Positions 1 to 9,851 of a DNA stretch of 64,000 bases are shown here, piece by piece. The notes beneath the pieces are model-generated. The model searched no databases and had not been told where the DNA came from. It saw only the letters and a program-made list of their open reading frames with translations. A program made the translations under genes and the position numbers. Source of the stretch: Sulfitobacter undariae (GTDB lineage: Bacteria > Pseudomonadota > Alphaproteobacteria > Rhodobacterales > Rhodobacteraceae); NCBI RefSeq assembly GCF_014196805.1, contig NZ_JACIEI010000004.1:124001-188000 (forward strand), in the 5' to 3' direction. Position 1 is the stretch's first letter. Each line of letters opens with the position of its first letter.

Positions 1-1
1 G

Positions 2-409
2 AAGTATACTCTGCGGACCGGTGCGTATGTGATTTTACCCATCGGCCGTCGATTTTTGATGACCGTACACATGGGTGAAAAGGTTGATGTACAGCTTCCC
101 GGTGGGGGCATTGACCCCGGTGAAAGCCCCCTGCAAGCGCTCTACCGTGAAGTCCGTGAAGAAATTGGCTGGTCCATCGCGCAGCCCCTGCGCCTTGGCG
201 CCTTTCGCCGTTTTGTATTTATGCCCGAATATGATCTTTGGGCAGAGAAGCTGTGCCACGTTTATGTGGCACGCCCTACCCGTCAGCTTCATCCGCCGAT
301 TGAGCCTGACCATGAAACAGTGATTCTTGACGCCGATGATGCGATTGCGGCCTTGGGAAATGACGGCGACAGGATGTTTCTTGAAGCTTATGTCGCCTCT
401 AGGCCGTGA
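2..409 (+). CDS. Nudix hydrolase, 5' end cut by the window edge
   Basis: Nudix enzymes hydrolyse nucleoside diphosphates linked to another group; the substrate here is unknown. A complete Nudix box is visible (G-x5-E-x7-REVREEIG), preceded by a typical beta-strand segment. The reading frame stays open to the first bases of the window, and the residues before the GTG at 29 ([10 protein letters not shown]) read like the natural continuation of the fold. The gene therefore probably starts outside the window, although GTG 29 is a possible start. Its 3' end overlaps the end of the convergent response-regulator phosphatase gene by 22 bases. Confidence 0.85.
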   Translation, partial: KYTLRTGAYVILPIGRRFLMTVHMGEKVDVQLPGGGIDPGESPLQALYREVREEIGWSIAQPLRLGAFRRFVFMPEYDLWAEKLCHVYVARPTRQLHPPIEPDHETVILDADDAIAALGNDGDRMFLEAYVASRP

Positions 410-1668
410 TATTCAAACAAGATCGCTGATATATCGTCTTCAAAATCGCTACTCCCGTTAAACTCGGTCAGGCGCCATATCAACGCCTCAAGAAACGCTG
501 GCCCGAATACCTCTTGCAGCTCAGTCATCAGCGCAGCCAGCCCTTCTTCTGCCAGCATCTCACCATTGGGTTTTGTGCATTCCGTCACGCCATCTGACAA
601 GATTAAAAGGCGATCCCCTTGAGCCAACTGTAATTCAAACTGCTCAAAAACTGCGTCTTTCACCAACCCGACAGGAAACCCGCCTGCGCCAAACTGTTCT
701 ATGGTGCCGTTCGCACGTTGGACCACGGGATGAGGATGCCCCGCCTGTGACAGTACAATCCGCCCGGTTCCCAGTTCTACAAAGCCAAGTAACAATGTGA
801 AATAATGCTCAGTCTCCATCTCCTCCAGAACAAGCGTATTCAGAGCAGAAACCACATCTTCGGGTCGTCGTGGTACAAATTGCCCATGTGCATTCCGCCG
901 CAAAGCAACGTTTTGGTCGGGTGCTACGCTTGAGAGATAGCCCGCCAGCCGCGCTGTCATCAGTGCCGAACTGATCCCGTGACCGGATACATCGATCGCA
1001 TAGACCCCGACATGCCGGATGCCAGCCTCAAAAAAACCCACCAGATCACCACCCACATGGCCACAAGGCCGTAACATCAGCGAAATGTCACCACAATGCA
1101 GCTTGCGAAACCGTTCCCTTACCAGAGATTGCTGAAGCTTTTTCGCTTCTTGCAGGTCACGGTCAATATTATCGTAAAGGAGCTGTAGCTCATCCAGTGC
1201 CTCACTCAGCGCGCTATTGGCTTGCGCCGTTGCACGCTGCATTTCGACCAAACGCTCGCCGGCTGCGATACGCGCGCGCAGCTCGTTATTGTTCACCGGT
1301 TTTGACAGGAAATCATCTGCACCGCTGTTTAACCCAAGCGCCACTTCTTCTTTCTCGTTTTTGGAGGTCAGAAGGATGAAATAACTATATTCCTCACCCT
1401 CGGTTTCACGAAATCGCGCACAAAGTTCTAACCCCGACATGCCCGGCATCATCCAATCGCTTAGTACTAAATCGGGTCGCTTCACCGCAGCAAACTCCAG
1501 CGCCTCGTGACCACTTGCCGCTTCCGCCACGTCAAATCCCCACCGCCTGAGGGCAACCGACAGGATTTTGCGCTGCAGCTTACTGTCATCCACCACCAGC
1601 ACGTGTTGTATCGCACCGATGCGCGGCGATTGTGTGGGTTCTAAAAGGCTGATCCGCGAAAAAGGCAT
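388..1668 (-). CDS. Response regulator with PP2C/SpoIIE-type serine phosphatase output
   Basis: This 426-residue protein joins an N-terminal receiver domain to a C-terminal PP2C-like (RsbU/SpoIIE) phosphatase. The receiver has the acidic pair D27/D28, phospho-acceptor D71 in [11 protein letters not shown]101 and K123. A helical linker, probably a coiled coil (about residues 135-185), leads to the phosphatase, with metal-binding motifs VGGDLVG (205-211) and DVSGHG (226-231) and the late motifs LSDGVTE and EDDISA. Such proteins usually dephosphorylate an anti-sigma antagonist or other Ser/Thr-phosphorylated partner in response to a sensor kinase. No anti-sigma factor or antagonist gene is nearby. 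A divergent Hpt gene lies 134 bases upstream, suggesting a phosphorelay. Partner and target are inferred only. Confidence 0.9.
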   Translation of the reverse strand: MPFSRISLLEPTQSPRIGAIQHVLVVDDSKLQRKILSVALRRWGFDVAEAASGHEALEFAAVKRPDLVLSDWMMPGMSGLELCARFRETEGEEYSYFILLTSKNEKEEVALGLNSGADDFLSKPVNNNELRARIAAGERLVEMQRATAQANSALSEALDELQLLYDNIDRDLQEAKKLQQSLVRERFRKLHCGDISLMLRPCGHVGGDLVGFFEAGIRHVGVYAIDVSGHGISSALMTARLAGYLSSVAPDQNVALRRNAHGQFVPRRPEDVVSALNTLVLEEMETEHYFTLLLGFVELGTGRIVLSQAGHPHPVVQRANGTIEQFGAGGFPVGLVKDAVFEQFELQLAQGDRLLILSDGVTECTKPNGEMLAEEGLAALMTELQEVFGPAFLEALIWRLTEFNGSSDFEDDISAILFEYHGLEAT

Positions 1669-1802
1669 ATGGTTTCCACAATGGCTACTCTGCCCCAGCG
1701 CTACCTGATTGTTATTAACAGCGGGTGAAACCCCGAATTGATTTCGCTCATACCCTCTTAAGAATTACGCGTTATCCACGAAGAGGCCATCGGAGGAAGC
1801 AG

Positions 1803-2135
1803 ATGATTGACTGGAAAAGGATCAAGGTATTGCAGGATGAAATCGGCAAAGACGATTTCCCTGACATCGTCGAAATTTTCGTCGAGGAAGTTGACGAGAT
1901 AATCCAGAGCATTGGAGGTGCACCTGATCTGGAAACGCTGGGCGACACCCTTCACGCCCTCAAAGGGAGTGCCCTTAATCTAGGTTTTAGTGCTTTTGCA
2001 GACCTGTGCCAGCAAGGCGAATTACGCGCCGCCGATGGCGGCGCACAAGACGTTTCACTCGCCCCTATTTTACAGTGTTACGCACAGAGCAAAGATATCT
2101 TTCTAGCTGGAATCGTAAACGCGAAATGCCCTTAA
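1803..2135 (+). CDS. Histidine phosphotransfer (Hpt) domain protein
   Basis: This is a 110-residue single-domain protein. The phospho-accepting histidine is H51 in the motif LHALKGSALNLG, flanked by predicted helices, the usual size and shape of a stand-alone Hpt module. The start ATG at 1803 was chosen because a strong ribosome-binding site (cggaggaagc) precedes it; the frame extends further upstream but has no comparable signal. It is transcribed divergently from the receiver/PP2C gene, so it may pass phosphate to or from that receiver (inference from position). Its last four bases overlap the 3' end of the convergent SDR gene. Confidence 0.85.
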   Translation: MIDWKRIKVLQDEIGKDDFPDIVEIFVEEVDEIIQSIGGAPDLETLGDTLHALKGSALNLGFSAFADLCQQGELRAADGGAQDVSLAPILQCYAQSKDIFLAGIVNAKCP

Positions 2136-2938
2136 ACCAGCTTGTAGAACTCGGCGACGCTTATACCGCCTTGCTCGGACATCGCTTTGGCCCGCAACAT
2201 CTGCATCCCTTTGATCCAGCGACTAGGGTCTGCACCACGCAAGGCGCTGAACTTTGCCACATCTGGATGGGGAAGAATGACAAAGCTGCCGTCTGCAACG
2301 CCCTGCCAAACGGATTTGGCAACATCACCAGCGGTCAACAGGTTTCCCTCTGCGTCACCGTCACCCAACCCCAACAACGGCGTTGCCACATATTGCGGAC
2401 ACACAACCGATACGCCGATCCCTTCGTTGCCATGCGAAATCAACAACGATTCAGCAAAGCTGACGGCGGCATGTTTCGTGGCAGAATAAGCCGCATCACC
2501 GATCTGGTTCAGCAATCCGGCGGCAGAGGCCACATTCACAAAATGTCCTGATCCGCATTTTATCATCGCGGGCAACAGCGCCCGTGCCGCCCAGACGTGG
2601 GCCATCACATGCACATTCCAGTTCAGCATCCAATCCGCATCGGGTGCCGAGGCAGCATGGCTTGGATCACCACGCCCTAACCCTGCGTTGGAAACAAACA
2701 CATCCACAGGGCCAAAAGCCGCTTCTGCCACATCAATTACGGCAATGATCTGCGCCTCTTGCGTCACATCGCAAACAACAGAGATGCCGCCGATTTCATC
2801 CGCTAATTTCTGTGCGGCATCGCCGTTCAGGTCCGCTATGCACACCCGCGCACCAGCCCCCGCCGCTTGCCTTGCAAGCGCGGCACCGATGCCACTGGCA
2901 CCGCCAGTTACAACAACCGTTTTCCCTGAAATATTCAT
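2132..2938 (-). CDS. Short-chain dehydrogenase/reductase (SDR)
   Basis: This 268-residue classical SDR oxidoreductase uses NAD(P)H. It shows the cofactor motif TGGASGIG (11-18), the NAG motif (84-86), catalytic S138 and the YxxxK pair Y151/K155. An acidic residue after the second strand (IADLN) favours NAD over NADP. The substrate cannot be told from sequence. It lies 9 bases downstream of ilvA on the same strand, so the two are probably cotranscribed, but no pathway link is obvious. Confidence 0.9.
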   Translation of the reverse strand: MNISGKTVVVTGGASGIGAALARQAAGAGARVCIADLNGDAAQKLADEIGGISVVCDVTQEAQIIAVIDVAEAAFGPVDVFVSNAGLGRGDPSHAASAPDADWMLNWNVHVMAHVWAARALLPAMIKCGSGHFVNVASAAGLLNQIGDAAYSATKHAAVSFAESLLISHGNEGIGVSVVCPQYVATPLLGLGDGDAEGNLLTAGDVAKSVWQGVADGSFVILPHPDVAKFSALRGADPSRWIKGMQMLRAKAMSEQGGISVAEFYKLV

Positions 2939-2947
2939 AACGCCTCC

Positions 2948-4180
2948 CTACAATACGAATTGGGCAAGCGTTTCATCATTTGTGATATCTGTATAGGTGA
3001 ACCCTGCGTCATCCAGCAGCGCCAGAAAACGAGGAAAGGCATCAGGGCTGGGTGTTTCGATTCCAATCAGAACAGAACCAAAGTTGCGCGCTGACTTTTT
3101 CAGGTACTCAAACCGGCAGACATCATCATCAGGCCCAAGGATGCCCAGAAACTCCTTCAACGCACCAGGCCGTTGCGGCAACCGCAAGATGAAGTATTTC
3201 TTTAGGCCTGAGTACCGTTGCGCCCGCTCTTTCACTTCGGGAAGGCGTTCAAAATCAAAGTTACCGCCCGAAGTGACGCAGACCACGGTTTTGCCTTTGA
3301 TCTGCTCGGCCACTTCGCCCAGCGCCTCAACGCTCAACGCGCCAGCAGGCTCCAGCACAATGCCTTCAACGTTAAGCATCTCAATAATACTGACGCAAAT
3401 ACGATCTTCGGACAGATGCACCACATCAGATCGCTGCACATCCTTCAGCTTTTCAAACGTGCGCATCCCTATTTTTGCCACAGCAGCGCCATCGACAAAA
3501 CTATTGATCGGCGAAACATCAACAGGGGCACCCTGCTCCAAAGCGCGTGCAAGGCTGGGTGCGCCTTTCGGCTCTACATAAGTATAAGTGCAGCGATTTT
3601 CGAAAAATGCAGTCGTGCCAGCAGACAAACCGCCACCGCCGACAGGCAATATAATGTGATCAGGCGCACGCCCCAATTGATCCTCAATCTCCACCGCAAC
3701 GGAGGCTTGTCCCTCAATCACGTCATCATCATCAAAAGGCGAAAGGAAATACGCGCCCTCTTCGGCGCAAAATTTCTGCGCCGCACCGAGTGCCTTGTCA
3801 AAGTAATCTCCCACCAGACGTACTTCGATGTTTGCACCGCCAAACATCTTGGTTTTCTGAACTTTCTGCTGGGGCGTGGTTACAGGCATAAAAATCACGC
3901 CGCGCACGCCAAAATGGCTACACATAAACGCAACACCCTGCGCATGGTTTCCCGCTGAAGCACAGACAAATACATCATGTTCAGGGATCACTTTGCGCAT
4001 CGCATTAAACGCCCCGCGCAACTTATAAGACCGAACAGGACTCAGATCTTCGCGCTTTAGGTAAATGTCAGCACCATACCGCTCTGACAGGTGTTCATTT
4101 TTCAACAGTGGCGTTGCGGGAAAGACCGTGCGCATGGCGCGGGTGGCGGCAATTGCGCCCATTTCGAAATCTTCGCTCAT
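2948..4180 (-). CDS. ilvA: Threonine ammonia-lyase (threonine dehydratase), biosynthetic
   Basis: This PLP enzyme deaminates threonine to 2-oxobutanoate, the first step of isoleucine synthesis. The 410 residues match the short IlvA type with one C-terminal ACT-like regulatory region. The Schiff-base lysine is K53 in SYKLRGA, and the phosphate-binding glycine loop is GGGGLSAG (181-188). SGGN occurs near residue 310, before the regulatory tail beginning around [13 protein letters not shown]. Allosteric inhibition by isoleucine is known for the family, but effector-site residues were not checked. The SDR gene follows after 9 bases. The promoter must lie in the 131-base gap shared with divergent argG. 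Confidence 0.93.
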   Translation of the reverse strand: MSEDFEMGAIAATRAMRTVFPATPLLKNEHLSERYGADIYLKREDLSPVRSYKLRGAFNAMRKVIPEHDVFVCASAGNHAQGVAFMCSHFGVRGVIFMPVTTPQQKVQKTKMFGGANIEVRLVGDYFDKALGAAQKFCAEEGAYFLSPFDDDDVIEGQASVAVEIEDQLGRAPDHIILPVGGGGLSAGTTAFFENRCTYTYVEPKGAPSLARALEQGAPVDVSPINSFVDGAAVAKIGMRTFEKLKDVQRSDVVHLSEDRICVSIIEMLNVEGIVLEPAGALSVEALGEVAEQIKGKTVVCVTSGGNFDFERLPEVKERAQRYSGLKKYFILRLPQRPGALKEFLGILGPDDDVCRFEYLKKSARNFGSVLIGIETPSPDAFPRFLALLDDAGFTYTDITNDETLAQFVL

Positions 4181-4311
4181 CTGCGGTGGCCCTTTTATTA
4201 CGCTCGTCCTCGATAGGTCTGTATCGCGAGAGCGTCAATAATTCCATCTATCTTGCCGTGCGTCATAAAAACCGATACGCCAGCGCGAATAACTCGACAA
4301 AGGAAGAGATC

Positions 4312-5532
4312 ATGTCAGCGCCCAAAAAAGTTGTGCTCGCCTATTCCGGCGGGCTTGATACCTCAATCATCCTCAAATGGCTGCAAACCGAATACGGTTG
4401 CGAGGTTGTGACCTTCACCGCCGATCTAGGTCAAGGCGAAGAGCTGGAACCAGCACGCGCCAAAGCAGAGCTGATGGGTGCCTCCGAGATTTACATCGAA
4501 GACGTGCGCGAAGAATTTGTGCGTGATTTTGTTTTCCCGATGTTCCGCGCCAACGCAGTCTATGAGGGGCTGTATTTGCTGGGCACCTCCATTGCACGTC
4601 CGCTGATCTCTAAGCGTCTGGTTGAGATTGCCCATGAAACCGGTGCCGATGCCATCGCACATGGTGCAACCGGTAAAGGCAACGATCAGGTTCGTTTTGA
4701 ACTGGCCGCCTACGCACTGGACCCGAATATCAAGGTCATCGCACCTTGGCGCGAGTGGGACTTGTCCAGCCGTACAAAATTGCTGGAATTCGCCGAGCAG
4801 AACCAGATTCCCGTTGCAAAAGACAAACGCGGCGAAGCGCCTTTCAGCGTCGATGCGAACCTGCTGCACACCTCTTCTGAAGGTAAAGTGCTGGAAGATC
4901 CTGCAATCGACGCGCCAGAATATGTCTATCAGCGCACCGTTGCGCCCGAAGATGCCCCGAACGAGCCAGAATACATCGAAGTTGGTTTTGAGCGTGGTGA
5001 CGCAGTATCCGTCAACGGCGAAGCGCTGTCCCCTGCTGAGCTGCTGACCAAGCTGAACGAATTGGGTGGCAAACATGGCTGTGGCCGTCTTGATCTGGTT
5101 GAAGGCCGTTTTGTTGGCATGAAATCACGCGGTATCTACGAAACCCCCGGCGGCACATTGCTGTTGGAAGCACACCGTGCCATCGAATCCATCACCTTGG
5201 ACCGCGGTGCGATGCACCTCAAAGACCAGTTGATGCCGCAATATGCCGAACTGATCTATAATGGTTTCTGGTTCTCGCCAGAGCGCACAATGCTGCAAGC
5301 TGCAATTGACGCCAGCCAGACACATGTCACGGGTACCGTTCGTTTGAAGCTGTACAAAGGCCATGTACGCACTGTTGGCCGTTGGTCAGATTACAGCTTG
5401 TATTCAGAAGCGCATGTGACGTTTGAAGACGATGCAGGTGCCTACGACCAAAAAGACGCTGCTGGTTTCATCCAACTGAACGCGCTGCGCCTCAAATTGC
5501 TGGCCGCACGTGACAAGCGGATTAAAGGCTGA
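4312..5532 (+). CDS. argG: Argininosuccinate synthase
   Basis: This enzyme joins citrulline and aspartate with ATP to give argininosuccinate, the penultimate step of arginine synthesis. The 406-residue product has the usual length. It carries the N-type ATP-pyrophosphatase P-loop SGGLDTS (12-18), the [13 protein letters not shown] segment and a C-terminal RLKLYKG strand typical of ArgG. The start at 4312 follows the ribosome-binding site aaggaagag; the open frame reaches further upstream into ilvA antisense sequence, but that part does not resemble ArgG. A strong hairpin begins 12 bases after the stop, so this looks like a single-gene transcript. Confidence 0.96.
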   Translation: MSAPKKVVLAYSGGLDTSIILKWLQTEYGCEVVTFTADLGQGEELEPARAKAELMGASEIYIEDVREEFVRDFVFPMFRANAVYEGLYLLGTSIARPLISKRLVEIAHETGADAIAHGATGKGNDQVRFELAAYALDPNIKVIAPWREWDLSSRTKLLEFAEQNQIPVAKDKRGEAPFSVDANLLHTSSEGKVLEDPAIDAPEYVYQRTVAPEDAPNEPEYIEVGFERGDAVSVNGEALSPAELLTKLNELGGKHGCGRLDLVEGRFVGMKSRGIYETPGGTLLLEAHRAIESITLDRGAMHLKDQLMPQYAELIYNGFWFSPERTMLQAAIDASQTHVTGTVRLKLYKGHVRTVGRWSDYSLYSEAHVTFEDDAGAYDQKDAAGFIQLNALRLKLLAARDKRIKG

Positions 5533-5543
5533 ATTACGCAAAA

Positions 5544-5573
5544 CAGGCCGGTCAGATCCTTCTGACCGGCCTG
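5544..5573 (+). terminator. Hairpin terminator after argG
   Basis: A perfect 12-base stem (caggccggtcag / ctgaccggcctg) encloses a 6-base loop just downstream of the argG stop. It is GC-rich enough to stall transcription, but no clear T-run follows, so termination may be weak or Rho-assisted. Confidence 0.65.
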
Positions 5574-5645
5574 CGCTATTAGGTGTCAATCAAACCTAAT
5601 ACCCAACGGTACTCAGATTCCTAGTCTGCATTGAACAGGTGTTTT

Positions 5646-5810
5646 ATGCCGACAGAAGAAGCGCCTAGTAAGCTTCAGACCGGATCACAAAAACTTAAAC
5701 ATGAACAGCCTGAGCAATTACTGCCCAGGCCGTTTACTCGTTACCCAAACCGGAATCGGCCTACTGACGTTGGTGTAATCAAATACCATTTACGAACACT
5801 GAATTTTTAG
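5646..5810 (+). CDS. Possible small ORF in the argG-sulfotransferase gap
   Basis: The 254-base space between the argG hairpin and the next gene contains an ATG-started frame of 54 codons rich in Pro, Gln, Lys and Arg, starting MPTEEAPSKLQ and ending LRTLNF. There is no convincing ribosome-binding site, only a weak acaggtg, and I recognise no family. Apart from this frame I see only unremarkable sequence here. It could easily be a chance ORF. Confidence 0.2.
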   Translation: MPTEEAPSKLQTGSQKLKHEQPEQLLPRPFTRYPNRNRPTDVGVIKYHLRTLNF

Positions 5811-5827
5811 CATAAAGCGCTTAGTTT

Positions 5828-6523
5828 TCACGGGGAAAGCCGGCGTTCGTATAACCCTTGATAATACGGCATCGCAGCATCCAGAACGGGTTGTAACGCC
5901 GAAGGGACATCAGGCAATGGTCCTTCGGCACCATCAATTCCAGTACTCCCGTGAACGGCATTGTACCAATGTTCGGCCCAAATGCCGTCTTGTTCACGCG
6001 GGCCAGAGGGCCAGCTGAGCATAGCGGGATCAAACGACAAACCAATCTCACTGCACAGCGCGCGCAACATCACTTCTGGACGGGCACGGATGTCTGTGCT
6101 GTCGATGATGATACCGCCAGATTTCTGGTATAACTCTGCTTGTTGCACAAATCCGATATCCTCCAGCGTGGGTGCTTCACGTTTTGCCGCATAGCTTGCG
6201 ATCACCCTTGCGGGATGGCGAATGAGGTGAATATTGATGCAATCATCCGCCCAGCCCATGGGAAAGCCGGGCAACATATGATGTGGCATATGCTTCATAT
6301 ACAAATGCGGCACACCATCTTGCATACATGATTGCCCAACAATATCGGGATCGGTTTCATGGACCTCAATGATCCTGTCGGCCATCGGGTGATCTGCACC
6401 AGAAGTCGCCAGATAGGGTGCATAAAATGGCTCGTCCATGACATTAAAATCATCACGTGCGCCAAAGGCATACATCATGGCAGTGCTGAGATTACGGGGA
6501 CCGGACCACATCGCGATGCGCAT
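5828..6523 (-). CDS. Sulfotransferase-like P-loop protein
   Basis: This 231-residue protein begins MRIAMWSGPRNLSTAMM. That is the 5'-phosphosulfate-binding-type loop of a family often annotated as sulfotransferase-like or, misleadingly, as branched-chain aminotransferase-like. Further family-like segments are FNVMDEPFY and INIHLIRHPARVIASY, with the LIRHP motif typical of sulfotransferases. The start at 6523 was preferred over an upstream ATG at 6568 because aaggat precedes it at good spacing. It is the last gene of the maeB-ribokinase run, 65 bases after the ribokinase. The acceptor is unknown. Confidence 0.7.
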   Translation of the reverse strand: MRIAMWSGPRNLSTAMMYAFGARDDFNVMDEPFYAPYLATSGADHPMADRIIEVHETDPDIVGQSCMQDGVPHLYMKHMPHHMLPGFPMGWADDCINIHLIRHPARVIASYAAKREAPTLEDIGFVQQAELYQKSGGIIIDSTDIRARPEVMLRALCSEIGLSFDPAMLSWPSGPREQDGIWAEHWYNAVHGSTGIDGAEGPLPDVPSALQPVLDAAMPYYQGLYERRLSP

Positions 6524-6588
6524 ATACAAATCCTTGTGCTTTTCTTTGAGTATGAGCGCCCGTCGCAAGCCCGTAAACTGAAATCAGG

Positions 6589-7455
6589 TTACGCGCCGAA
6601 ATGGTCCTGAATTTCCTTGAGGTCCGGAATCACGTCGGCTGTGCCGCGCCGTGTCACCATCAATGAACCAGCCTTGAGCGCCAGATCAATCGCCGCCTCC
6701 ATGTCTAGCCCACGATCCAAAGCCGCTACTAGAAAACCAGTAAATGTGTCACCCGCCCCTGTCGTGTCCAACGCTTCGGCCGGATAAGCATCAAAACAGG
6801 TCTCGGTTGTGCTGGAAATCCACTTACAGCCTTGCGCACCCAGCGTGATCACCACATCGGCAATACCCAAAGCACCCGCAGATTTTCCGGTTGCTTCCTC
6901 TAGCTGGCTTGCCTCCACCTCGTTCAGAACCAGAAGGTCAATTTTGCCAAATAGATCTGTAATGGCATCAGCATCAAACGGCGCAGCCGCGTAGGCCACA
7001 CGCAATCCCAACGCCTGCGCCGTGCTTGCGGCATAAGCCTGCCCGTTTGTTTCATTCTGCATCAACAGGAAATCCCCTGGTGATGCTTCGGTCAGCGCGG
7101 CGCCGATGATTGCTTCGGTCAGTTCAACATTCGCCCCTTGAAACAGCACGATGTTATTTTCGCCCTGCGCATCAATCACGATGTTTGCATGGCCTGTTGG
7201 CACATCAATTTTGGCGATGTGGGGGGTATCGACCCCGTATTCCATCAGCCGCTCACGTGTCCATTGACCGTTGTGCCCGATCGCCCCGATATGCGAAACC
7301 CGCGCACCAGCGCGCGCCGCAGCCACAGACATATTCGCGCCTTTGCCGCCCAAACCAAAACCATAGCTTTGCGCGGCCAATGTTTCGCCCGCGCTTGGCA
7401 AATGTGGAACCTCGTAAAAATTGTCGATGTTAATCGACCCGAGGTTCCAGATCAT
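6589..7455 (-). CDS. PfkB-family sugar kinase, ribokinase-like
   Basis: This 288-residue kinase phosphorylates a sugar or nucleoside; ribose is the best guess by similarity. PfkB signatures are present: an N-terminal GGKGANMSVAAARAG and a C-terminal DTTGAGDTFTG containing the catalytic aspartate and anion-hole glycines. Its ATG overlaps the stop of maeB by four bases (ATGA), so it is translationally coupled to the malic enzyme, an unusual partner for a sugar kinase. No ABC transporter or LacI-type regulator is adjacent, so substrate assignment stays open. Confidence 0.85.
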   Translation of the reverse strand: MIWNLGSINIDNFYEVPHLPSAGETLAAQSYGFGLGGKGANMSVAAARAGARVSHIGAIGHNGQWTRERLMEYGVDTPHIAKIDVPTGHANIVIDAQGENNIVLFQGANVELTEAIIGAALTEASPGDFLLMQNETNGQAYAASTAQALGLRVAYAAAPFDADAITDLFGKIDLLVLNEVEASQLEEATGKSAGALGIADVVITLGAQGCKWISSTTETCFDAYPAEALDTTGAGDTFTGFLVAALDRGLDMEAAIDLALKAGSLMVTRRGTADVIPDLKEIQDHFGA

Positions 7456-9710
7456 CCGCCCACCTTACAGGCCGCAAGAATTGCCATATTCAGAATGTCG
7501 TTGGTGGTTGATGTCGACGATGCTATCTGGATCGATTGATCCAGCCCCGTCAGGATCGGACCAATTACAGTTGCCCCCGCCATTTCCTGCATCAGCTTGA
7601 CCGAGATACTGGCCGAATGACGCGCAGGCACAACGAGGATATTAGCAGGGCCTGTCAAACGCGAGAACGGATAGTTTTTCTGGCTCTCTGCATTCAGCGC
7701 CACATCAACGGTCATTTCGCCTTCGTATTCGAAATCAACACCGCGCTCATCCAGTACTTTGGGCGCCATATGCATCTTTTCCGCCCGTTCAGACACAGGA
7801 TAGCCAAAGGTTGAGAAGCTAACAAAAGCCACACGTGGCTCCAGCCCCAGATGCCGCGCAACACGTGCGCCGCTTTCTGCGATGTTCGCCAGATCGGTGG
7901 CATCAGGCCATTCATGCACCAACGTATCGCCAATCAGAACAATCCGACCTTTATGCAGTAGCGCTGTAATACCTGTCGCTCCACCCTGGGCTGTGGCATC
8001 AAAAACATGGTTGATCTGGTCCAGAACATGGGCTGACTTACGTGTCGCCCCTGTGACCAAACCATCCCCATGCCCGTGGGCCAACATCAGCGCAGCGAAC
8101 ACATGACGATCCCGTGCGGCAAGACGGTGAATGTCTTTTGCATCAAATCCGCGACGCTGAAGGCGATCAAACAGGAAGGTTTTATAGATTTCCAAATGCG
8201 GCGTATTGGCGGCGTTCACCACCTCCAATTCGCTCACCGCATCTTCCAGCCCTGCTGCAATCAACTTGGCCTCTACATCGTCCTGACGGCCAACAACCAA
8301 CGCATGACCAAAACCTTGACGTTGATACATGACGGCAGCGCGCAGCACTTTCGGATCATCCCCTTCAGCAAAGATCATCCGCGCCTGATTGGCGCGTGCA
8401 CGGGTATTGATCCCGCGCATGATGTTTGCCGTTGGATCGAGGCGTGATTTCAAACTCTGCTCATAGGCGTCCATATCAATGATCGGACGCCGCGCTGCGC
8501 CTGTGTCCATACCCGCCTTGGCAACCGCTGGCGGAATTGTATGGATCAGGCGCGGATCAAATGGCGTGGGAATGATGTAATCACGGCCAAAGGTCAGGGT
8601 TTTACCATAAGCCAACGTTACTTCGTCAGGCACGTCTTCACGCGCAAGATTGGCCAGCGCATGGGCGCAAGCGATCTTCATCTCGTCATTGATCGCACGG
8701 GCGTTGATATCCAGCGCTCCACGGAACAGGTAAGGAAAGCCCAGCACGTTATTCACTTGGTTCGGGTAATCACTGCGCCCGGTTGCCACAATCGCATCTT
8801 CGCGCACGGCATGGGCTTCTTCTGGCGTGATTTCAGGATCAGGGTTTGCCATCGCAAAAATAACCGGATGTGCTGCCATGCTGGCAACCATATCTGCGGT
8901 CACCGCACCTTTGGCCGACACCCCAAGGAATACATCCGCGCCGTTCATCGCATCCGCAAGGCTACGCGCATCTGTTGTCGCCGCATGTGCAGATTTCCAC
9001 TGGTTCATGCCTTCGGTACGACCCTGATAAATCACACCTTTGGTGTCACACATGATGCAGTTGTTATGCTTGGCACCCATCGCTTTGAGCAACTCAAGAC
9101 AGGCAATCCCCGCCGCACCTGCACCGTTCAACACAATGCGCACATCTTCGATTTTCTTGCCCGAGATTTTCAACGCGTTAATCAGACCCGCCGCACAGAT
9201 CACCGCTGTACCGTGCTGATCATCATGGAAGACGGGGATATCCATTTCTTCCTTGAGACGCTGCTCGATGATAAAACACTCTGGCGCTTTGATATCTTCC
9301 AGATTGATCCCGCCAAAGGTCGGGCCCATCAATTTAACTGCATTGATAAAAGCTTCGGTGTCTTCCGTGTCCAACTCAATGTCGATGCTGTTTACATCTG
9401 CAAAGCGTTTGAACAAAACCGCCTTGCCCTCCATCACAGGTTTGGACGCAAGCGCACCCAGATTGCCCAGCCCCAGAACCGCAGTCCCGTTAGAAATAAC
9501 CGCAACAAGATTGCCTTTGTTGGTGTAATCATACGCCAGTTGCGGATCGGCGGCGATGGCTTCGCAAGGCACAGCCACTCCTGGCGAATAGGCCAAAGAC
9601 AGGTCGCGCTGTGTGGTCATCGGCACCGTAGCCGTGATTTCAAACTTGCCCGGTGTCGGCTCAAGATGGAAGGCAAGCGCCTCGGCGGAAGTTACTTTGT
9701 TTTTAGTCAC
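7452..9710 (-). CDS. maeB: NADP-dependent malic enzyme with phosphotransacetylase-like C-terminal domain
   Basis: This enzyme oxidatively decarboxylates malate to pyruvate, giving NADPH. The 752 residues match the long MaeB type: a malic-enzyme half (about 1-430) with YSPGVAVPCE, PVMEGK (91-96), the metal-binding NLEDIKAPECF and FHDDQHGTA, and a nucleotide fold around LNGAGAAGIACLELL. A phosphate-acetyltransferase-like half follows (about 440-752). In known MaeB proteins that half acts as an acetyl-CoA sensor and is not an active transferase. It heads a leftward operon with the ribokinase and sulfotransferase-like genes and shares a 141-base promoter gap with divergent mutS. Confidence 0.95.
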   Translation of the reverse strand: MTKNKVTSAEALAFHLEPTPGKFEITATVPMTTQRDLSLAYSPGVAVPCEAIAADPQLAYDYTNKGNLVAVISNGTAVLGLGNLGALASKPVMEGKAVLFKRFADVNSIDIELDTEDTEAFINAVKLMGPTFGGINLEDIKAPECFIIEQRLKEEMDIPVFHDDQHGTAVICAAGLINALKISGKKIEDVRIVLNGAGAAGIACLELLKAMGAKHNNCIMCDTKGVIYQGRTEGMNQWKSAHAATTDARSLADAMNGADVFLGVSAKGAVTADMVASMAAHPVIFAMANPDPEITPEEAHAVREDAIVATGRSDYPNQVNNVLGFPYLFRGALDINARAINDEMKIACAHALANLAREDVPDEVTLAYGKTLTFGRDYIIPTPFDPRLIHTIPPAVAKAGMDTGAARRPIIDMDAYEQSLKSRLDPTANIMRGINTRARANQARMIFAEGDDPKVLRAAVMYQRQGFGHALVVGRQDDVEAKLIAAGLEDAVSELEVVNAANTPHLEIYKTFLFDRLQRRGFDAKDIHRLAARDRHVFAALMLAHGHGDGLVTGATRKSAHVLDQINHVFDATAQGGATGITALLHKGRIVLIGDTLVHEWPDATDLANIAESGARVARHLGLEPRVAFVSFSTFGYPVSERAEKMHMAPKVLDERGVDFEYEGEMTVDVALNAESQKNYPFSRLTGPANILVVPARHSASISVKLMQEMAGATVIGPILTGLDQSIQIASSTSTTNDILNMAILAACKVGG

Positions 9711-9851
9711 GGGCTAGGCACCTTCAATTTGTTTCACCTGTCATAACGCTCTGCGCCCCGTCACACAATCATTCCGCGACATCACCTGTCGTGATCCCCT
9801 TTCAACATGGCCCATGGTTTTGTAAGGACGATACAAGCGAGAGGGAATATT

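Noticed and set aside
1772-1780. Isolated DnaA-like box ttatccacg upstream of the Hpt gene
   Set aside because: It has one mismatch, is alone and is far from the box cluster at 24 kb; expected by chance in 64 kb.
8541-9746. Long open frame (401 codons) antisense to maeB, and similar long frames opposite argG, mnmG, ahcY and addA
   Set aside because: They are antisense to genes with complete family motifs, lack ribosome-binding sites and have compositions typical of shadow frames.
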